Shown in pieces: positions 1-11,262 of a stretch of 64,000 bases of DNA (its first letter is position 1; each line of letters opens with the position of its first letter). The stretch is from Cherax quadricarinatus (taxonomy: Eukaryota; Arthropoda; Malacostraca; Decapoda; Parastacidae). A model generated the notes under the pieces. The model worked only from the letters and a program-made list of their open reading frames with translations. It did no database searches and had not been told where the DNA came from. The translations under genes were made by a program, and so were the position numbers. The DNA lies in contig NC_091353.1 of assembly GCF_038502225.1 (NCBI RefSeq), forward strand, positions 1,521,312 through 1,585,311, read 5' to 3'.

Positions 1-1095
1 ATAAGAACATAAGAACATAAGAAAGAAGGAACACTGCAACAGGCCTACTGACCCATGCGGAGCAGGTCCATGTGTCCCCCCGATTAGCCCAATGACCCAC
101 CCAGTCTGGTCACCCCCACTCAAGGAGGGACCACGGCACCAGACCCAGCAGCACAAGCTAGTCAGGTCTAACTCAGACCCACCCACACCCACTCATGTAT
201 TTATCACTATTTTTAAAACTACACAACGTTTTAGCCTGAATAACTGTACTCGGGAGTTTGTTCCACTCATCCACAACTCTATTACCAAACCAGTGCTTTC
301 CTATATCCTTCCTGAATCTGAATTTTTCCAACTTGAAACAATTGCTGCGAGTCCTGTCTTGGCTGGAAGTTTTCAGCACGCTATTTACATCCCCTTTATT
401 TATTCTTGTTTTCCATTTACACACCGCGATCATATACCCTCTAATTCTACTCCTTTCTAGAGAGTGCAGATTCAGGGCCCTCAGTCTATCCTCGTAGGGA
501 AGATTTCTGATACATGGGATCATCTTTGTCATCCTCCTCTGTACGTTTTCCAGAGCATTTATATCCATTCTGTAATACGGTGACCAGAACTGAGCAGTCT
601 AGTCTAAATGAGGCCTAACCAAGGATATATAGAGTTGAAGAACAACCTGAGGACATCTATTATTTATACTTATAGTTATGAAGCCAATAATTCTGTTAGC
701 TTTATTGCGAATACTAATGCACTGTTGTCTTGGTTTTAGATTACTGCTAACTACAACTCCTAAATCCTTTTCGCAATCAGTTGTATTAAGATCTACATTA
801 TTTAGTTTATATGTGGCATGGCTATTTACCTGTCCAACATTTAGTACTTTGCATTTGTCAATATTAAGCTGCATCTGCCACTTCTCCGACAATTGCATCA
901 GTCTGTTCAAATCATCCTGGAGTGCTCTAGTGTCCTCATTAGAATGAATTAGACGGCCTATTTTGGTGTCATCAGCAAATTTGCTTATGTCGCTATTTAT
1001 ACCCTCATCTATGTCGTTTATGTAAATTGTGAACAACAACGGGCCCAACACTGACCCCTGAGGAACACCGGTTGTGACGTGCCCCCATTCTGGTC
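1..1095 (-). mobile_element. CR1-like LINE, 5'-truncated 3' fragment with in-frame stop
   Basis: The minus strand from about 1051 to 173 is one reading frame of a reverse transcriptase. It shows GPLLFTIYIND, then the catalytic-box motif FADDTK, a DLGVVVSS segment, and the C-terminal stretch ALENVQRRMTKMIP with NLPYEDRLRALNLHSLE. The frame is broken by a TAG near 599-601, where the copy at 32.3 kb reads Y, so this copy is dead. The 5' end stops inside the RT domain near 1095, as expected for incomplete target-primed reverse transcription. The 3' end, at the window's left edge, is a tandem octamer (ATAAGAAC on the plus strand). CR1-clade LINEs characteristically end in short octamer repeats rather than poly-A, which supports the clade call. 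A second copy lies at 32274-32872 (minus). Element identity is firm; the exact clade is inferred. Confidence 0.85.
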
Positions 1096-1209
1096 AGCGT
1101 TGGTTAAGTTAATCCAGTATAGTTATGTTGTAGTCTTGACAAGGCATCGGTACTGAGGTGGTGAGTGATAATATTATGAGGCTACAGGCATGACGCCTAC
1201 AGCGTAATA

Positions 1210-1333
<124 letters not shown>

Positions 1334-1722
1334 TGTCGTGCCGAATATGTAAAACTGGTCAATTAGCAAGAACTCATTTAAAATTAAGTCCTTTCTAAAA
1401 TTTTCTCTTATACGTTTAAAGATATATTTTTTCATTAATGTTAATGTAAAAAAATTTAATTTTGCACCAAAAGGAACTTAGAAAACTTACCTAACCTTAT
1501 TATAACAAGAACAATTTATTTTACCCTAACCCAACTAAATATATTTTAGATTTGTTTACAATAATTTAACACTAAACAAACACAGTGAAATATATTTTTT
1601 TCGTTAGGTTCAGAATGATTTTGGTGAAATTATTGCATACACAAATTTTCACTCGTCCTATATGGCAAGATGAGAGTTACTATTTAAGCCAAGATGGCAA
1701 GTTCTGCCTATTCGGCACGACA
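1334..1722. mobile_element. MITE-like element with about 23-bp terminal inverted repeats, TA-flanked
   Basis: The left end begins TGTCGTGCCGAATATGTA and the right end is the near-perfect reverse complement, ending CTATTCGGCACGACA, with a few mismatches over about 23 bases. Both ends are flanked by TA, as expected for Tc1/mariner-type TA target duplication, but because the element sits inside TA microsatellite the duplication cannot be proved. No transposase frame is present in the 389 bp, so it is non-autonomous. A second, left-truncated copy at about 30935-31306 shares the interior and the right end, and it too adjoins a TA tract. Confidence 0.75.
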
Positions 1723-1746
1723 TATATATGTGTAGTGTATAGTATA

Positions 1747-1747
<1 letters not shown>

Positions 1748-1811
<64 letters not shown>
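1748..1811. repeat. (TA)n microsatellite, right flank of MITE
   Basis: A pure TA tract of about 64 bases beginning shortly after the MITE's right end. Confidence 0.95.
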
Positions 1812-1813
<2 letters not shown>

Positions 1814-2733
1814 CAATTATATATATAAAACAAAGGGCTAATTAAATTTAGACCTATAGAGAATGAGAGCCGAAATGTGCAACCATTTGTGACAGGAGGA
1901 ACTCCAAGGCATACTTCTCTGGACAGACAATCTTTTCCCTTCTATTTGTTAACCCAATCAGAAGTACGCTTCAACTCCCTGTAAGTTTTCTGGCAATTTG
2001 TGCATAATTCCTCGGGATGAACTTTAGGTATTCTCATTCCAAACTGTGTGGTGAGATAAGTGAAGAGCCACAATGTATAATGAAAATAATGACCTGAAAA
2101 TATCCAGAAAGTGGGTCAGGCGACTCACTTGGAGGTTCCTGAAATGCGATCTGTATAATATATACGAGGCAGAGGATAGCCATATGGTAACAGCGTTCAC
2201 CATTGAGAGTCTGTGCGCGTCCTGCAACTACCATCAATGTTAGGTGTATACAGGTACGTGCAGTGACTCCCATGACCTCTATGCTCACTGAGCCCATATG
2301 ACAGAAGAAAATCTACTTCGTGCTTCAGTATTTCCTGCCTGCAAGGACTCTTCCGCTATGGCGCTTGCTTGAGTGTTACTGCCCCTTGAACATCAACACT
2401 TTTCTCGCTTTAAGCGCAACATTGCAACATACCATGGAAGAGACAAATGTGTTCAAAAATTAGCGACTTAATTTGCCTCAAAAGGTGGCAGGCATTTTAG
2501 GAATTTGTTTAGAGATTGCAAATGGATAGAGTTAGACATACTTCATTACATCTTACGTCCTGCAACCCTGAACAGGGATCTACGAAGGATCTTCTACATT
2601 AGATCAAAGCAAGGTATTATCCTGACACCCACCAGACGTTATGTCTTTATGATCTTAATTACAGAACTAAAGCTGACGGTGCAACAATTCACTGGCCATA
2701 TGCTGAGCCACAGTCTGAGCTGTGTAAAACGCA
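1812..2733. other. Single-copy-looking AT-rich DNA, no gene recognised
   Basis: No tandem repeat, RNA gene or recognisable protein. Short open frames (87 aa on plus from 2505; 87 and 67 aa on minus near 2024-2297) show no motif I know and are of chance length. Confidence 0.5.
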
Positions 2734-2857
2734 ATATAATAATAATATATCTTAATCTCTACAAGTAAATGTACAAGGTATACAGACCATAGCTGACATC
2801 AATGGCATACTACTATATAGAAAGCAGCTTGCTATGCAGAGAATTTCGGGCAAATTA
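2734..2857 (-). mobile_element. SINE 3' tail module (GATA/ATT type), minus strand
   Basis: Read on the minus strand this matches the 3' modules of the SINEs at 49741 and 59378: TTTGCCCGAAAT, TCTATATAGTAGTATG, a GATGTCAGCTATGGTC segment, CTTGTACAT, then AAGATA followed by ATT repeats. It adjoins a SINE body on the opposite strand (2858-3020), so the two modules form an inverted arrangement. Confidence 0.7.
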
Positions 2858-3020
2858 TGTCAGTTTTTGTCCAAGGATGAGATCCACAGGAATCGAACCC
2901 GGACCCTCGATTCCCGACGAGGATAGAAACATAGGAGTGTTTCTTCACACCAATTGTCTATGTTCTCCATAAGCAAATTGGGTACCTGGGTGTTAGTCGA
3001 CTAGTGTGGTTTAAAATTAA
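2858..3020 (+). mobile_element. SINE body fragment
   Basis: Contains the conserved SINE core GGGTACCTGGGTGTTAGTCG seen at 35.7, 47.2, 49.8 and 59.4 kb, preceded by a tRNA-like region with a degraded B-box around 2890-2915. Diverged; no target duplication seen. Confidence 0.65.
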
Positions 3021-3264
3021 CTGTTATTACCCCTTCAACTACCGGACTCTCTTGCAAGGACGATAACAAGCTCTCTTAAGTGCTCGTAGTAGTACAAATT
3101 CTTTTTAAATCCCTGATTAATCCTCTGATAATCTATACATGGATTTTGGGATTGAAAGGTTTTCCTAAGTGCACAGCTGCTCATCAGCACTTTCCAAGTT
3201 TGTAATTTACAGATAGAATATTAAATATTAAATATCTGATCAACACGTACAGCCATTTGTCAGG

Positions 3265-6200
3265 CACTAATATACCTTAAGGAAGAGATCCTAGTATCAC
3301 TAATATACCTTGAGGAAGAGATCCTAGTCTCACTAATATACCTTGAGGAAGAGATCCTAGTCTCACTAATATACCTTGAGGAAGAGATCCTAGTCTCACT
3401 AATATACCTTGAGGAAGAGATCCTAGTCTCACTAATATACCTTGAGGAAGAGATCCTAGTCTCACTAATATACCTTGAGGAAGAGATCCTAGTCTCACAT
3501 AATATACCTTGAGGAAGAGATCCTAGTCTCACTAATATACCTTGAGGAAGAGATCCTAGTCTCACTAATATACCTTGAGGAAGAGATCCTAGTCTCACTA
3601 ATATACCTTGAGGAAGAGATCCTAGACTCATTAATATACCTTGAGGAAGAGATCCTAGTCTCACACTAATATACCTTGAGGAAGGGATCCTAGTCTCACA
3701 TAATATACCTTGAGGAAGGGATCCTAGTCTCACATAATATACCTTGAGGAAGAGATCCTAGTCTCACTAATATACCTTGAGGAAGAGATCCTAGTCTCAC
3801 TAATATACCTTGAGGAAGGGATCCTAGTCTCACATAATATACCTTGAGGAAGGGATCCTAGTCTCACTAATATACCTTGAGGAAGAGATCCTAGTCTCAC
3901 ATAATATACCTTGAGGAATAGATCCTAGTCTCACTAATATACCTTGAGGAAGAGATCCTAGTCTCACTAATATACCTTGAGGAAGGGATCCTAGTCTCAC
4001 ATAATATACCTTGAGGAAGAGATCCTAGTCTCACTAATATACCTTGAGATATCCTAGTCTCACTAATATACCTTGAGAGATCCTAGTCTCTCATCACATA
4101 ATATACCTTGAGGAAGAGATCCTAGTCTCACTAATATACCTTGAGGAAGAGATCCTAGTCTCACTAATATACCTTGAGGAAGGGATCCTAGTCTCACATA
4201 ATATACCTTGAGGAAGAGATCCTAGTCTCACTAATATACCTTGAGGAAGGGATCCTAGTCTCACATAATATACCTTGAGGAAGGGATCCTAGTCTCACTA
4301 ATATACCTTGAGGAAGAGATCCTAGTCTCACATAATATACCTTGAGGAAGAGATCCTAGTCTCACTAATATACCTTGAGGAAGATATCCTAGTCTCACTA
4401 ATATACCTTGAGGAAGAGATCCTAGTCTCACTAATATACCTTGAGGAAGAAATCCTAGTCTCACACTAATATACCTTGAGGAAGAGATCCTAGTCTCACA
4501 TAATATACCTTGAGGAAGAGATCCTAGTCTCACTAATATACCTTGAGGAAGAGATCCTAGTCTCACATAATATACCTTGAGGAAGAGATCCTAGTCTCAC
4601 ATAATATACCTTGAGGAAGAGATCCTAGTCTCACTAATATACCTTGAGGAAGAGATCCTAGTCTCACATAATATACCTTGAGGAAGGGATCCTAGTCTCA
4701 CATAATATACCTTGAGGAAGGGATCCTAGTCTCACACTAATATACCTTGAGGAAGAGATCCTAGTCTCACTAATATACCTTGAGGAAGGGATCCTAGTCT
4801 CACATAATATACCTTGAGGAAGGGATCCTAGTCTCACTAATATACCTTGAGGAAGAGATCCTAGTCTCACTAATATACCTTGAGGAAGAGATCCTAGTCT
4901 CACTAATATACCTTGAGGAAGAGATCCTAGTCTCACTAATATACCTTGAGGAAGAGATCCTAGTCTCACTAATATACCTTGAGGAAGAGATCCTAGTCTC
5001 ACACTAATATACCTTGAGGAAGAGATCCTAGTCTCACTAATATACCTTGCGGAAGAGATCCTAGTCTCACATAATATACCTTGAGGAAGAGATCCTAGTC
5101 TCACATAATATACCTTGAGGAAGGGATCCTAGTCTCACTAATATACCTTGAGGAAGAGATCCTAGTCTCACATAATATACCTTGAGGAAGAGATCCTAGT
5201 CTCACATAATATACCTTGAGGAAGAGATCCTAGTCTCACTAATATACCTTGAGGAAGAGATCCTAGTCTCACTAATATACCTTGAGGAAGAGATCCTAGT
5301 CTCACTAATATACCTTGAGGAAGAGATCCTAGTCTCACTAATACACCTTGAGGAAGAGATCCTAGTCTCACTAATATACCTTGAGGAAGAGATCCTAGTC
5401 TCACTAATATACCTTGAGGAAGAGATCCTAGTCTCACACTAATATACCTTGAGGAAGAGATCCTAGTCTCACTAATATACCTTGAGGAAGAGATCCTAGT
5501 CTCACTAATATACCTTGAGGAAGAGATCCTAGTCTCACCAATATACCTTGAGGAAGAGATCCTAGTCTCACATAATATACCTTGAGGAAGAGATCCTAGT
5601 CTCACTAATATACCTTGAGGAAGAGATCCTAGTCTCACTAATATACCTTGAGGAAGAGATCCTAGTCTCACATAATATACCTTGAGGAAGGGATCCTAGT
5701 CTCACTAATATACCTTGAGGAAGAGATCCTAGTCTCACATAATATACCTTGAGGAAGGGATCCTAGTCTCACTAATATACCTTGAGGAAGGGATCCTAGT
5801 CTCACATCAATATACCTTGAGGAAGGGATCCTAGTCTCACTAATATACCTTGAGGAAGAGATCCTAGTCTCACTAATATACCTTGAGGAAGAGATCCTAG
5901 TCTCACTAATATACCTTGAGGAAGAGATCCTAGTCTCACTAATATACCTTGAGGAAGAGATCCTAGTCTCACTAATATACCTTGAGGAAGAGATCCTAGT
6001 CTCACTAATATACCTTGAGGAAGAGATCCTAGTCTCACTAATATACCTTGAGGAAGAGATCCTAGTCTCACTAATATACCTTGAGGAAGAGATCCTAGTC
6101 TCACATCAATATACCTTGAGGAAGAGATCCTAGTCTCACATCAATATACCTTGAGGAAGAGATCCTAGTCTCACATCAATATACCTTGAGGAAGAGATCC

Positions 6201-6985
6201 TAGTCTCACTAATATACCTTGAGGAAGGGATCCTAGTCTCACATCAATATACCTTGAGGAAGGGATCCTAGTCTCACTAATATACCTTGAGGAAGAGATC
6301 CTAGTCTCACTAATATACCTTGAGGAAGAGATCCTAGTCTCACTAATATACCTTGAGGAAGAGATCCTAGTCTCACTAATATACCTTGAGGAAGAGATCC
6401 TAGTCTCACTAATATACCTTGAGGAAGAGATCCTAGTCTCACATAATATACCTTGAGGAAGAGATCCTAGTCTCACTAATACACCTTGAGGAAGAGATCC
6501 TAGTCTCACTAATATACCTTGAGGAAGAGATCCTAGTCTCACTAGTCTCACACTAATATACCTTGAGGAAGAGATCCTAGTCTCACTAATATACCTTGAG
6601 GAAGAGATCCTAGTCTCACATAATATACCTTGAGGAAGAGATCCTAGTCTCACTAATATACCTTGAGGAAGAGATCCTAGTCTCACTAATATACCTTGAG
6701 GAAGAGATCCTAGTCTCACTAATATACCTTGAGGAAGAGATCCTAGTCTCACTAATACACCTTGAGGAAGAGATCCTAGTCTCACTAATATACCTTGAGG
6801 AAGAGATCCTAGTCTCACTAATATACCTTGAGGAAGAGATCCTAGTCTCACTAATACACCTTGAGGAAGAGATCCTAGTCTCACTAATATACCTTGAGGA
6901 AGATATCCTAGTCTCACATCAATATACCTTGAGAGATCCTAGTCTCACATCAATATACCTTAAGAGATCCTAGTCTCACACTAGA
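3265..6985. repeat. 33-bp minisatellite, about 112 copies
   Basis: The basic unit is 33 bp, containing AATATACCTTGAGGAAGAG then ATCCTAGTCTCA. Interspersed 34- and 35-bp units carry CA or CAC insertions at the junction (TCACATAATA, TCACACTAATA). Both ends decay: the first unit has TTAAGG and the last ones lose GAGGAA. Because 33 is divisible by three, the minus strand has open frames repeating VRLGSLPQGIL or ETRISSSRYIS, but the 34/35-bp units switch frames, so coding is unlikely. There are no unique spacers, so it is not a CRISPR-like array. Confidence 0.97.
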
Positions 6986-8018
6986 ATTTTTATACCAGAT
7001 TGCTACTTACACTTTTAATATACAACATTAAGATCTGGAATATAGTTCCTGAGCCATTGAGCTCTAGCTCTTGGTTCCTGAACTATCAGCCCCAAATACC
7101 AAGTTCAACTTGACTTTTTAAAAATAAAAGATAATTTCCTTCCTCTTAATCTGTGCGCAGATAATAATATGGCTATACTAATATCTCAATTACAAAAACA
7201 AATATTTTAACATTAATTTAGAAGTCATTTCAGTAATTTCAGCCCAGCAAGTATATTAGAAAATTAACATTTACAATTGGAATGTCATCACGTCTAGGGT
7301 AAATAATCTTCATGTACAAAAAAAAAATAATAATAATTCTGACCCGAGTAAACAAAAGGAGGAGACTAAAGTAAGCATTTGAATAAATATTATTTAATTT
7401 CCAATAATAGAGGATTGTACAGCATGTGCTTAACACAGGTAAGATTAATATACAAATCCAGTTGGTACACCACAGCTACCGTTTACAACATATAATAGCA
7501 TATTCCAATACAATACTAATAACAGGCAGTATTTAGGGAAAACTACACTGTGAGTACAGCAAGCAACACTGCTCACAGAGCAACACTGCTGGAATATCTT
7601 GGGTTATCAGTGCAGACTAGGCAACACCTACAGATGAAAAAGTTGGTTCATTAATGTTATGAAAGCTTAATTACTGTGTCTGATTAGCATTTTAAAGCTT
7701 CTGAATGTGACAGGGCATAAATACCACATCAGTAACTACAACCTAGAGAAAAGCTCGGAAAATGGGTGCTTCTGGATGTGAGACTATGCAACTTTTAATT
7801 ACGTAAATTAACCTTTATAAGAGTTTGTGATTCCTAATTTACAGAATGAAACCAGACACATAGTTTGCTTCACCGTCAAATATGCGTGAGAGAATAAAAT
7901 ATTGTAAGAACAGGAAAGCCGAGTGGAAACAGGAAGAAAAGCCACCAGCTCTCTTTGGATGGCAGTCAAGCCGCTACTGACTCCATACAGATAAGGTAAT
8001 TGCCCCCACTAGGGGGCA
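6986..8018. other. AT-rich intergenic DNA, no gene recognised
   Basis: No repeat array or recognisable coding region. A 65-aa minus frame at 7239-7436 has no recognisable motif. Confidence 0.5.
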
Positions 8019-8019
8019 A

Positions 8020-8075
8020 TGAATAGAATACTATGAATAGAATACTATGAATAGAATACTATGAATAGAATACTA
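8020..8075. repeat. 14-bp tandem repeat, 4 copies
   Basis: Four consecutive copies of TGAATAGAATACTA, immediately upstream of the ribozyme-bearing element. Confidence 0.95.
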
Positions 8076-8275
8076 TTCAAGATTGATGGACTGACCACAT
8101 CGACTCAAGGTTGAGGGACTGATTACCTCATTCTCCTCCTGTTCTTCAAGTTTCTCCTATGTATGGACTGATGAAGCCACTGTGTGGCGAAACGTTTCCT
8201 CAATAAAGATACCCAAGAGTTGCACATGTGTCTAATTTAGCAACATGTCGGTTCTTTGAACCATTCATCTACAAT
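8076..8275 (+). mobile_element. Ribozyme-bearing short retroelement, copy A
   Basis: The same order of blocks recurs at 39.0-39.2, 53.3-53.5 and (minus) 63.7-63.9 kb: a GGACTGACCAC/CATCGACTC block, GGGACTGATTACCTCA, a pyrimidine-rich run, the hammerhead-like motif, AATAAAGAT, TTGCACATGTGTC, then TCGGTT...GAACCATTCATC. No protein is encoded. The size (about 200 bp), internal ribozyme motif and AATAAA resemble a non-autonomous retroelement or retrozyme. The 3' boundary is supported by homology to the insertion at 55024-55179. Confidence 0.6.
8161..8212 (+). ncRNA. Hammerhead-ribozyme-like motif, copy A
   Basis: Core CTGATGA is at 8168-8174, one extra A at 8175, stem II GCCAC/GTGGC closed by TGT (8176-8188), GAA at 8189-8191, self-complementary ACGT at 8192-8195 (stem III, probably formed between two RNAs), and T8196 at the cleavage position. 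Stem I pairs GGA (8165-8167) with TCC (8197-8199) and, beyond an internal loop, GTAT (8161-8164) with ATAC (8209-8212). The invariant hammerhead nucleotides CUGANGA and GAA are all present. The extra base before stem II departs from the textbook motif. Self-cleavage is inferred, not shown. Confidence 0.65.
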
Positions 8276-8418
8276 TTGGCATTCGTTGTTGAATTACCCA
8301 ATAGCCTCTGCGTCTTAAAACTGAGCTGTTCCAATAGCAATCCACAAAAACATAAAAATCCATTCGTTCCGTAATACTAAACATTATGAAACTTATCAAA
8401 TAACGTAATACAGGTTAG

Positions 8419-8467
8419 AAGAGGTGCCTCCTAGGATAACTAGAAGATATTCTAGGAGGCACCTCTT
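8419..8467. repeat. Perfect 16-bp-stem hairpin
   Basis: AAGAGGTGCCTCCTAG (8419-8434) is the exact reverse complement of 8452-8467, with a 17-base loop. No homologous copy is visible elsewhere in the window. It could be a foldback remnant or a structured RNA; function is unknown. Confidence 0.8.
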
Positions 8468-8529
8468 TAATGAGTAGTATTATAAGAACTGAATTTCGAC
8501 TTCTCAAAATCAAACGACAATAAGTATGT

Positions 8530-9175
8530 AATTATTATATAAAACTAATAAAGGACTGCCCATGTGAAACGTCGAGTGATTGCCCTTGTAATATATTGGG
8601 GTACCACCAGGGTAGCTCTGAGGGCATCAAGATGGCTCTGAGGGCATTATGTATGTCTCAGATACAATAACGTCTTTCAGTTTACACTGGATGCCTTGAG
8701 GGCATCTTACTGGCTCTGCATTTCCAGTGATTGCTCTGAGGTCACCATTGTGGCCGAGTTAAACTTGGATTCTCATGGATTTCCACGGAGACTCAGGGTT
8801 CATCTTTTGACTCTCACGGAACCATGGAGGGTTCCTTGGAGCATTACGGTTACCCCGAAATTTAGTTATACCTGTCCTATCTTACCGAAGACTAAAACAG
8901 TGCATTATAAATACAGAAAAAAAAAACTTTCAATACATCCTCTCTCCAACTATTCACAAAATCACTTGTTTTGAGGTATCTTCTCAGCAAGTAGCCAAGT
9001 CTCATTCTTGGCTTATTTGTGTTCATCAGCTTGTCAACCAGGTTCATTGGGTAGTAGATCCCAGACCCACATAGCTATTACAACCCGGCTGATGAAGGAA
9101 GATGTCAAACTTTTTCTTAAAAGTTTTTGCTATCGCTCTGTTAATAATGTGGACAACTGTGAGTAATGAACTGAT
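8530..9175. other. No gene; short degenerate repeats of CTCTGAGGGCAT
   Basis: The phrase TCTGAGGGCATC and variants recur between 8610 and 8740. The rest is unremarkable. A 92-aa plus frame (8696-8974) has no recognisable motif. Confidence 0.5.
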
Positions 9176-10815
9176 ATGTCTCTGTCCACTAATGTTGAAG
9201 AATATATGGGGAGTAAAAGGAAGGTGAAGAGAGTAGTGAGAGAGTGCAAAAGGAGAGGAAATGATGGAGTGGGAGAGGCACTGTCAACAGATTTGATTGA
9301 GAATAAGAAAAGATTTTGGAGTGAGATAACTGGTTACGAAAGCCTAAGGAATGAACGGATTTGTCAACTTAAAATAGTGTAGGGAAGTTAGTAGATGGGG
9401 AGCCGGAGGTATTGGGTAGATGATGAGAATATTTTGAGGAACTTTTAAATGTCGACAAAGAAAGGGAGGCGGTAATTTCATGCACTGGCCAGGGAGGTAT
9501 ATCATGTTTTAGGAGTGAAGAAGAACAGGATGTAAGTGTGGTGGAGGTACGTGAGGCATTACGTAGAATGAAAGGGGGTAAAGCAGCTGGAACTGACGGG
9601 ATCATGACATAATGTCAAAAGCAGGGGAGGATATAGGGTTGGAGTGGTTGGTGTTTTTGTTTAATAAATGTATGAAAGAGGGGAAGGTACCTAGGGATTG
9701 GCAGAGAGCATGTATAGTTATTTTATATAAAGGAAGGGGGACTAAAGAGATTGTAAAAATTATAGGAGTAATAAATTTACTGAGTATACCAGATAAAGTG
9801 TACAGTAGGGTTATTATTGAAAGAATTAGAGGTAAAACAGAGGGCAAGATTGCAGATGAACAAGGAGGCTTTAGAATGGGTAGGGGATGTGAAGATCAAG
9901 TGTTTACATTGAAGTATGTATGTGAACAGTATCTAGATAAAGATAGGGAAATTTTCATTGCATTTATGGATTTAGAAAAGGCATATGATAGAGTGGATAG
10001 GAGAGCAATATGGCAGATGTTGCAAGTGAATGGAATACGTAATAAGTTGCTAAATGCTGTAAAGAGTTTATGTGAAGATAGTGAGGCTCAGGTAGAAGAG
10101 AGGGAGATTACTTCCCGGTAAAAGTAGGTCTTAGGGATGTGTAATGTCACCATGGTTGTTTAATATATTTATAGATGGGGTTATAAAGGAAGTAAATGCT
10201 AGGGTGTTCGGGAGAGGGGTGGGATTAAATTATGGGGAATCGAATACAAAATGGGAATTGTACTTCTGGGAGATTCTAAAGTTGCAAAGGTTAGTGGATG
10301 AGTTTGGGAGGGTGTGCAAAGGCAGAAAGATGAAAGTGAACATGGGTAAGAGTAAGGTGATGAGGGTATCATACGATTTAGATAAAATTGGATATCACAT
10401 TGGAGGGAGGAAGTATGGAAATTAATGTTCTCACACATTTGGGAGTCGATTTATCAGCGGATGACTTTATGAAGGATGAACTTAACCATAGAATTTATGA
10501 AGGAAAAAAGGTGAGTGGTGCGTTGAGGTATATGTGGAGACAAAAAGAACGTTATCCATGAAGGCAAAGAAGGGAATGTACGAGAATATACTGGTACCAA
10601 CACTCTTATATGGGTGTGAAGTATGGGTTGTGAACGTTGCATGAGAACAAGGCTGGAGACAGTGGAGATATCGTGTCTAAGGAAAATATGCAGAAGTTAG
10701 TGGGAAGTATCGAGTTATTAAATTATTCAGAGGACTGAGGAAGGGTTGTTGAGGTGGTTTGGTCATTTAGAGAGGACGGAGCAAAATAGGATAACTTGGA
10801 GGATGTATAAATCCG
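9176..10815 (+). mobile_element. Decayed non-LTR retrotransposon, RT region, catalytic box deleted
   Basis: The frame at 9176-9382 carries ENKKRFWSEI, typical of the segment between endonuclease and RT. The frame at 9612-10121 holds RT blocks VPRDWQRACIVILYKGRG, EQGGFRMGRGCEDQVFTLK and FMDLEKAYDRVDRRAIWQML. The frame at 10144-10425 holds MSPWLFNIFIDGV and LQRLVDEFGRVCKGRKMKVN. Between LNYGES and LQRLVDE the expected FADD-type catalytic box is missing, and frameshifts and stops separate the frames, so the copy is dead. Downstream to about 10810 the C-terminal part continues in broken frames (YMWRQKER; GLLRWFGHLERTE). A sister copy lies on the minus strand at 48825-50520. The clade is not decided. 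Confidence 0.85.
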
Positions 10816-11159
10816 TCTCTGTAGACGTTTCGCCAGGAGATAATCATTCCCTAAGCAGGTGTCTAGCACCGTAGTCTTGATGCATCTGAAGTACAGGCAG
10901 GAAGACGCGGACTTACATACTGGAGTCAAATGAGTTGAGGGAATTGTCATTGTTAAGCGGGACCTTAAACCTGTACTGAAAGAGCAACACTAATGACTCA
11001 AGGGGCTCTAAGAAATTGCAATTTTCGGGAAAAAATAACCTTTTTAATCAGAAGTTTCTTAACAAATTGTGGCGAGTTACCTTCCTCTTAACATTCCGTT
11101 GCCTTTGTAGCATTACTAGCACACATAAAAAAAAGGCAGTGAGGGGAATGACAACGTCA
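10816..11159. other. No gene; isolated GGCGAAACG motif
   Basis: On the minus strand near 10825-10850 there is TCTCCTGGCGAAACGTC, which resembles the 3' half of the ribozyme-like motifs but lacks a convincing core. Otherwise nothing recognised. Confidence 0.4.
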
Positions 11160-11262
11160 CTAGGGGTCTGATATGTGAGGGAAGACAAGGGGAGTTAAAC
11201 CTAATGACATTGGAGGACAGGAAGCCTAGGGGCTGACATGATAGCAATTTTAAAGGAAAACT
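11160..11262 (+). mobile_element. LINE fragment, upstream half of a copy split by the 31-bp array
   Basis: Translation gives LMTLEDRKPRG followed by a stop and HDSNFKG. This corresponds to the RT C-terminal segment TLEDSRYKEDMI of the LINE copy at about 28.2 kb. The matching downstream segment lies beyond the 9.4-kb array at 20633-20790. Confidence 0.65.

Noticed and set aside
2034..2297. 87-codon minus frame as a small gene
   Set aside because: Chance length, no motif, overlapping frame also open.
3265..6985. CRISPR-like array of 33-bp repeats
   Set aside because: Repeats are directly adjacent with no unique spacers, and the surrounding DNA is clearly eukaryotic.
10820..10860. Further hammerhead motif on the minus strand (CTGGCGAAACGTC)
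   Set aside because: Only the GAAACG side is present; no CTGANGA-like core or pairing stem I could be found.
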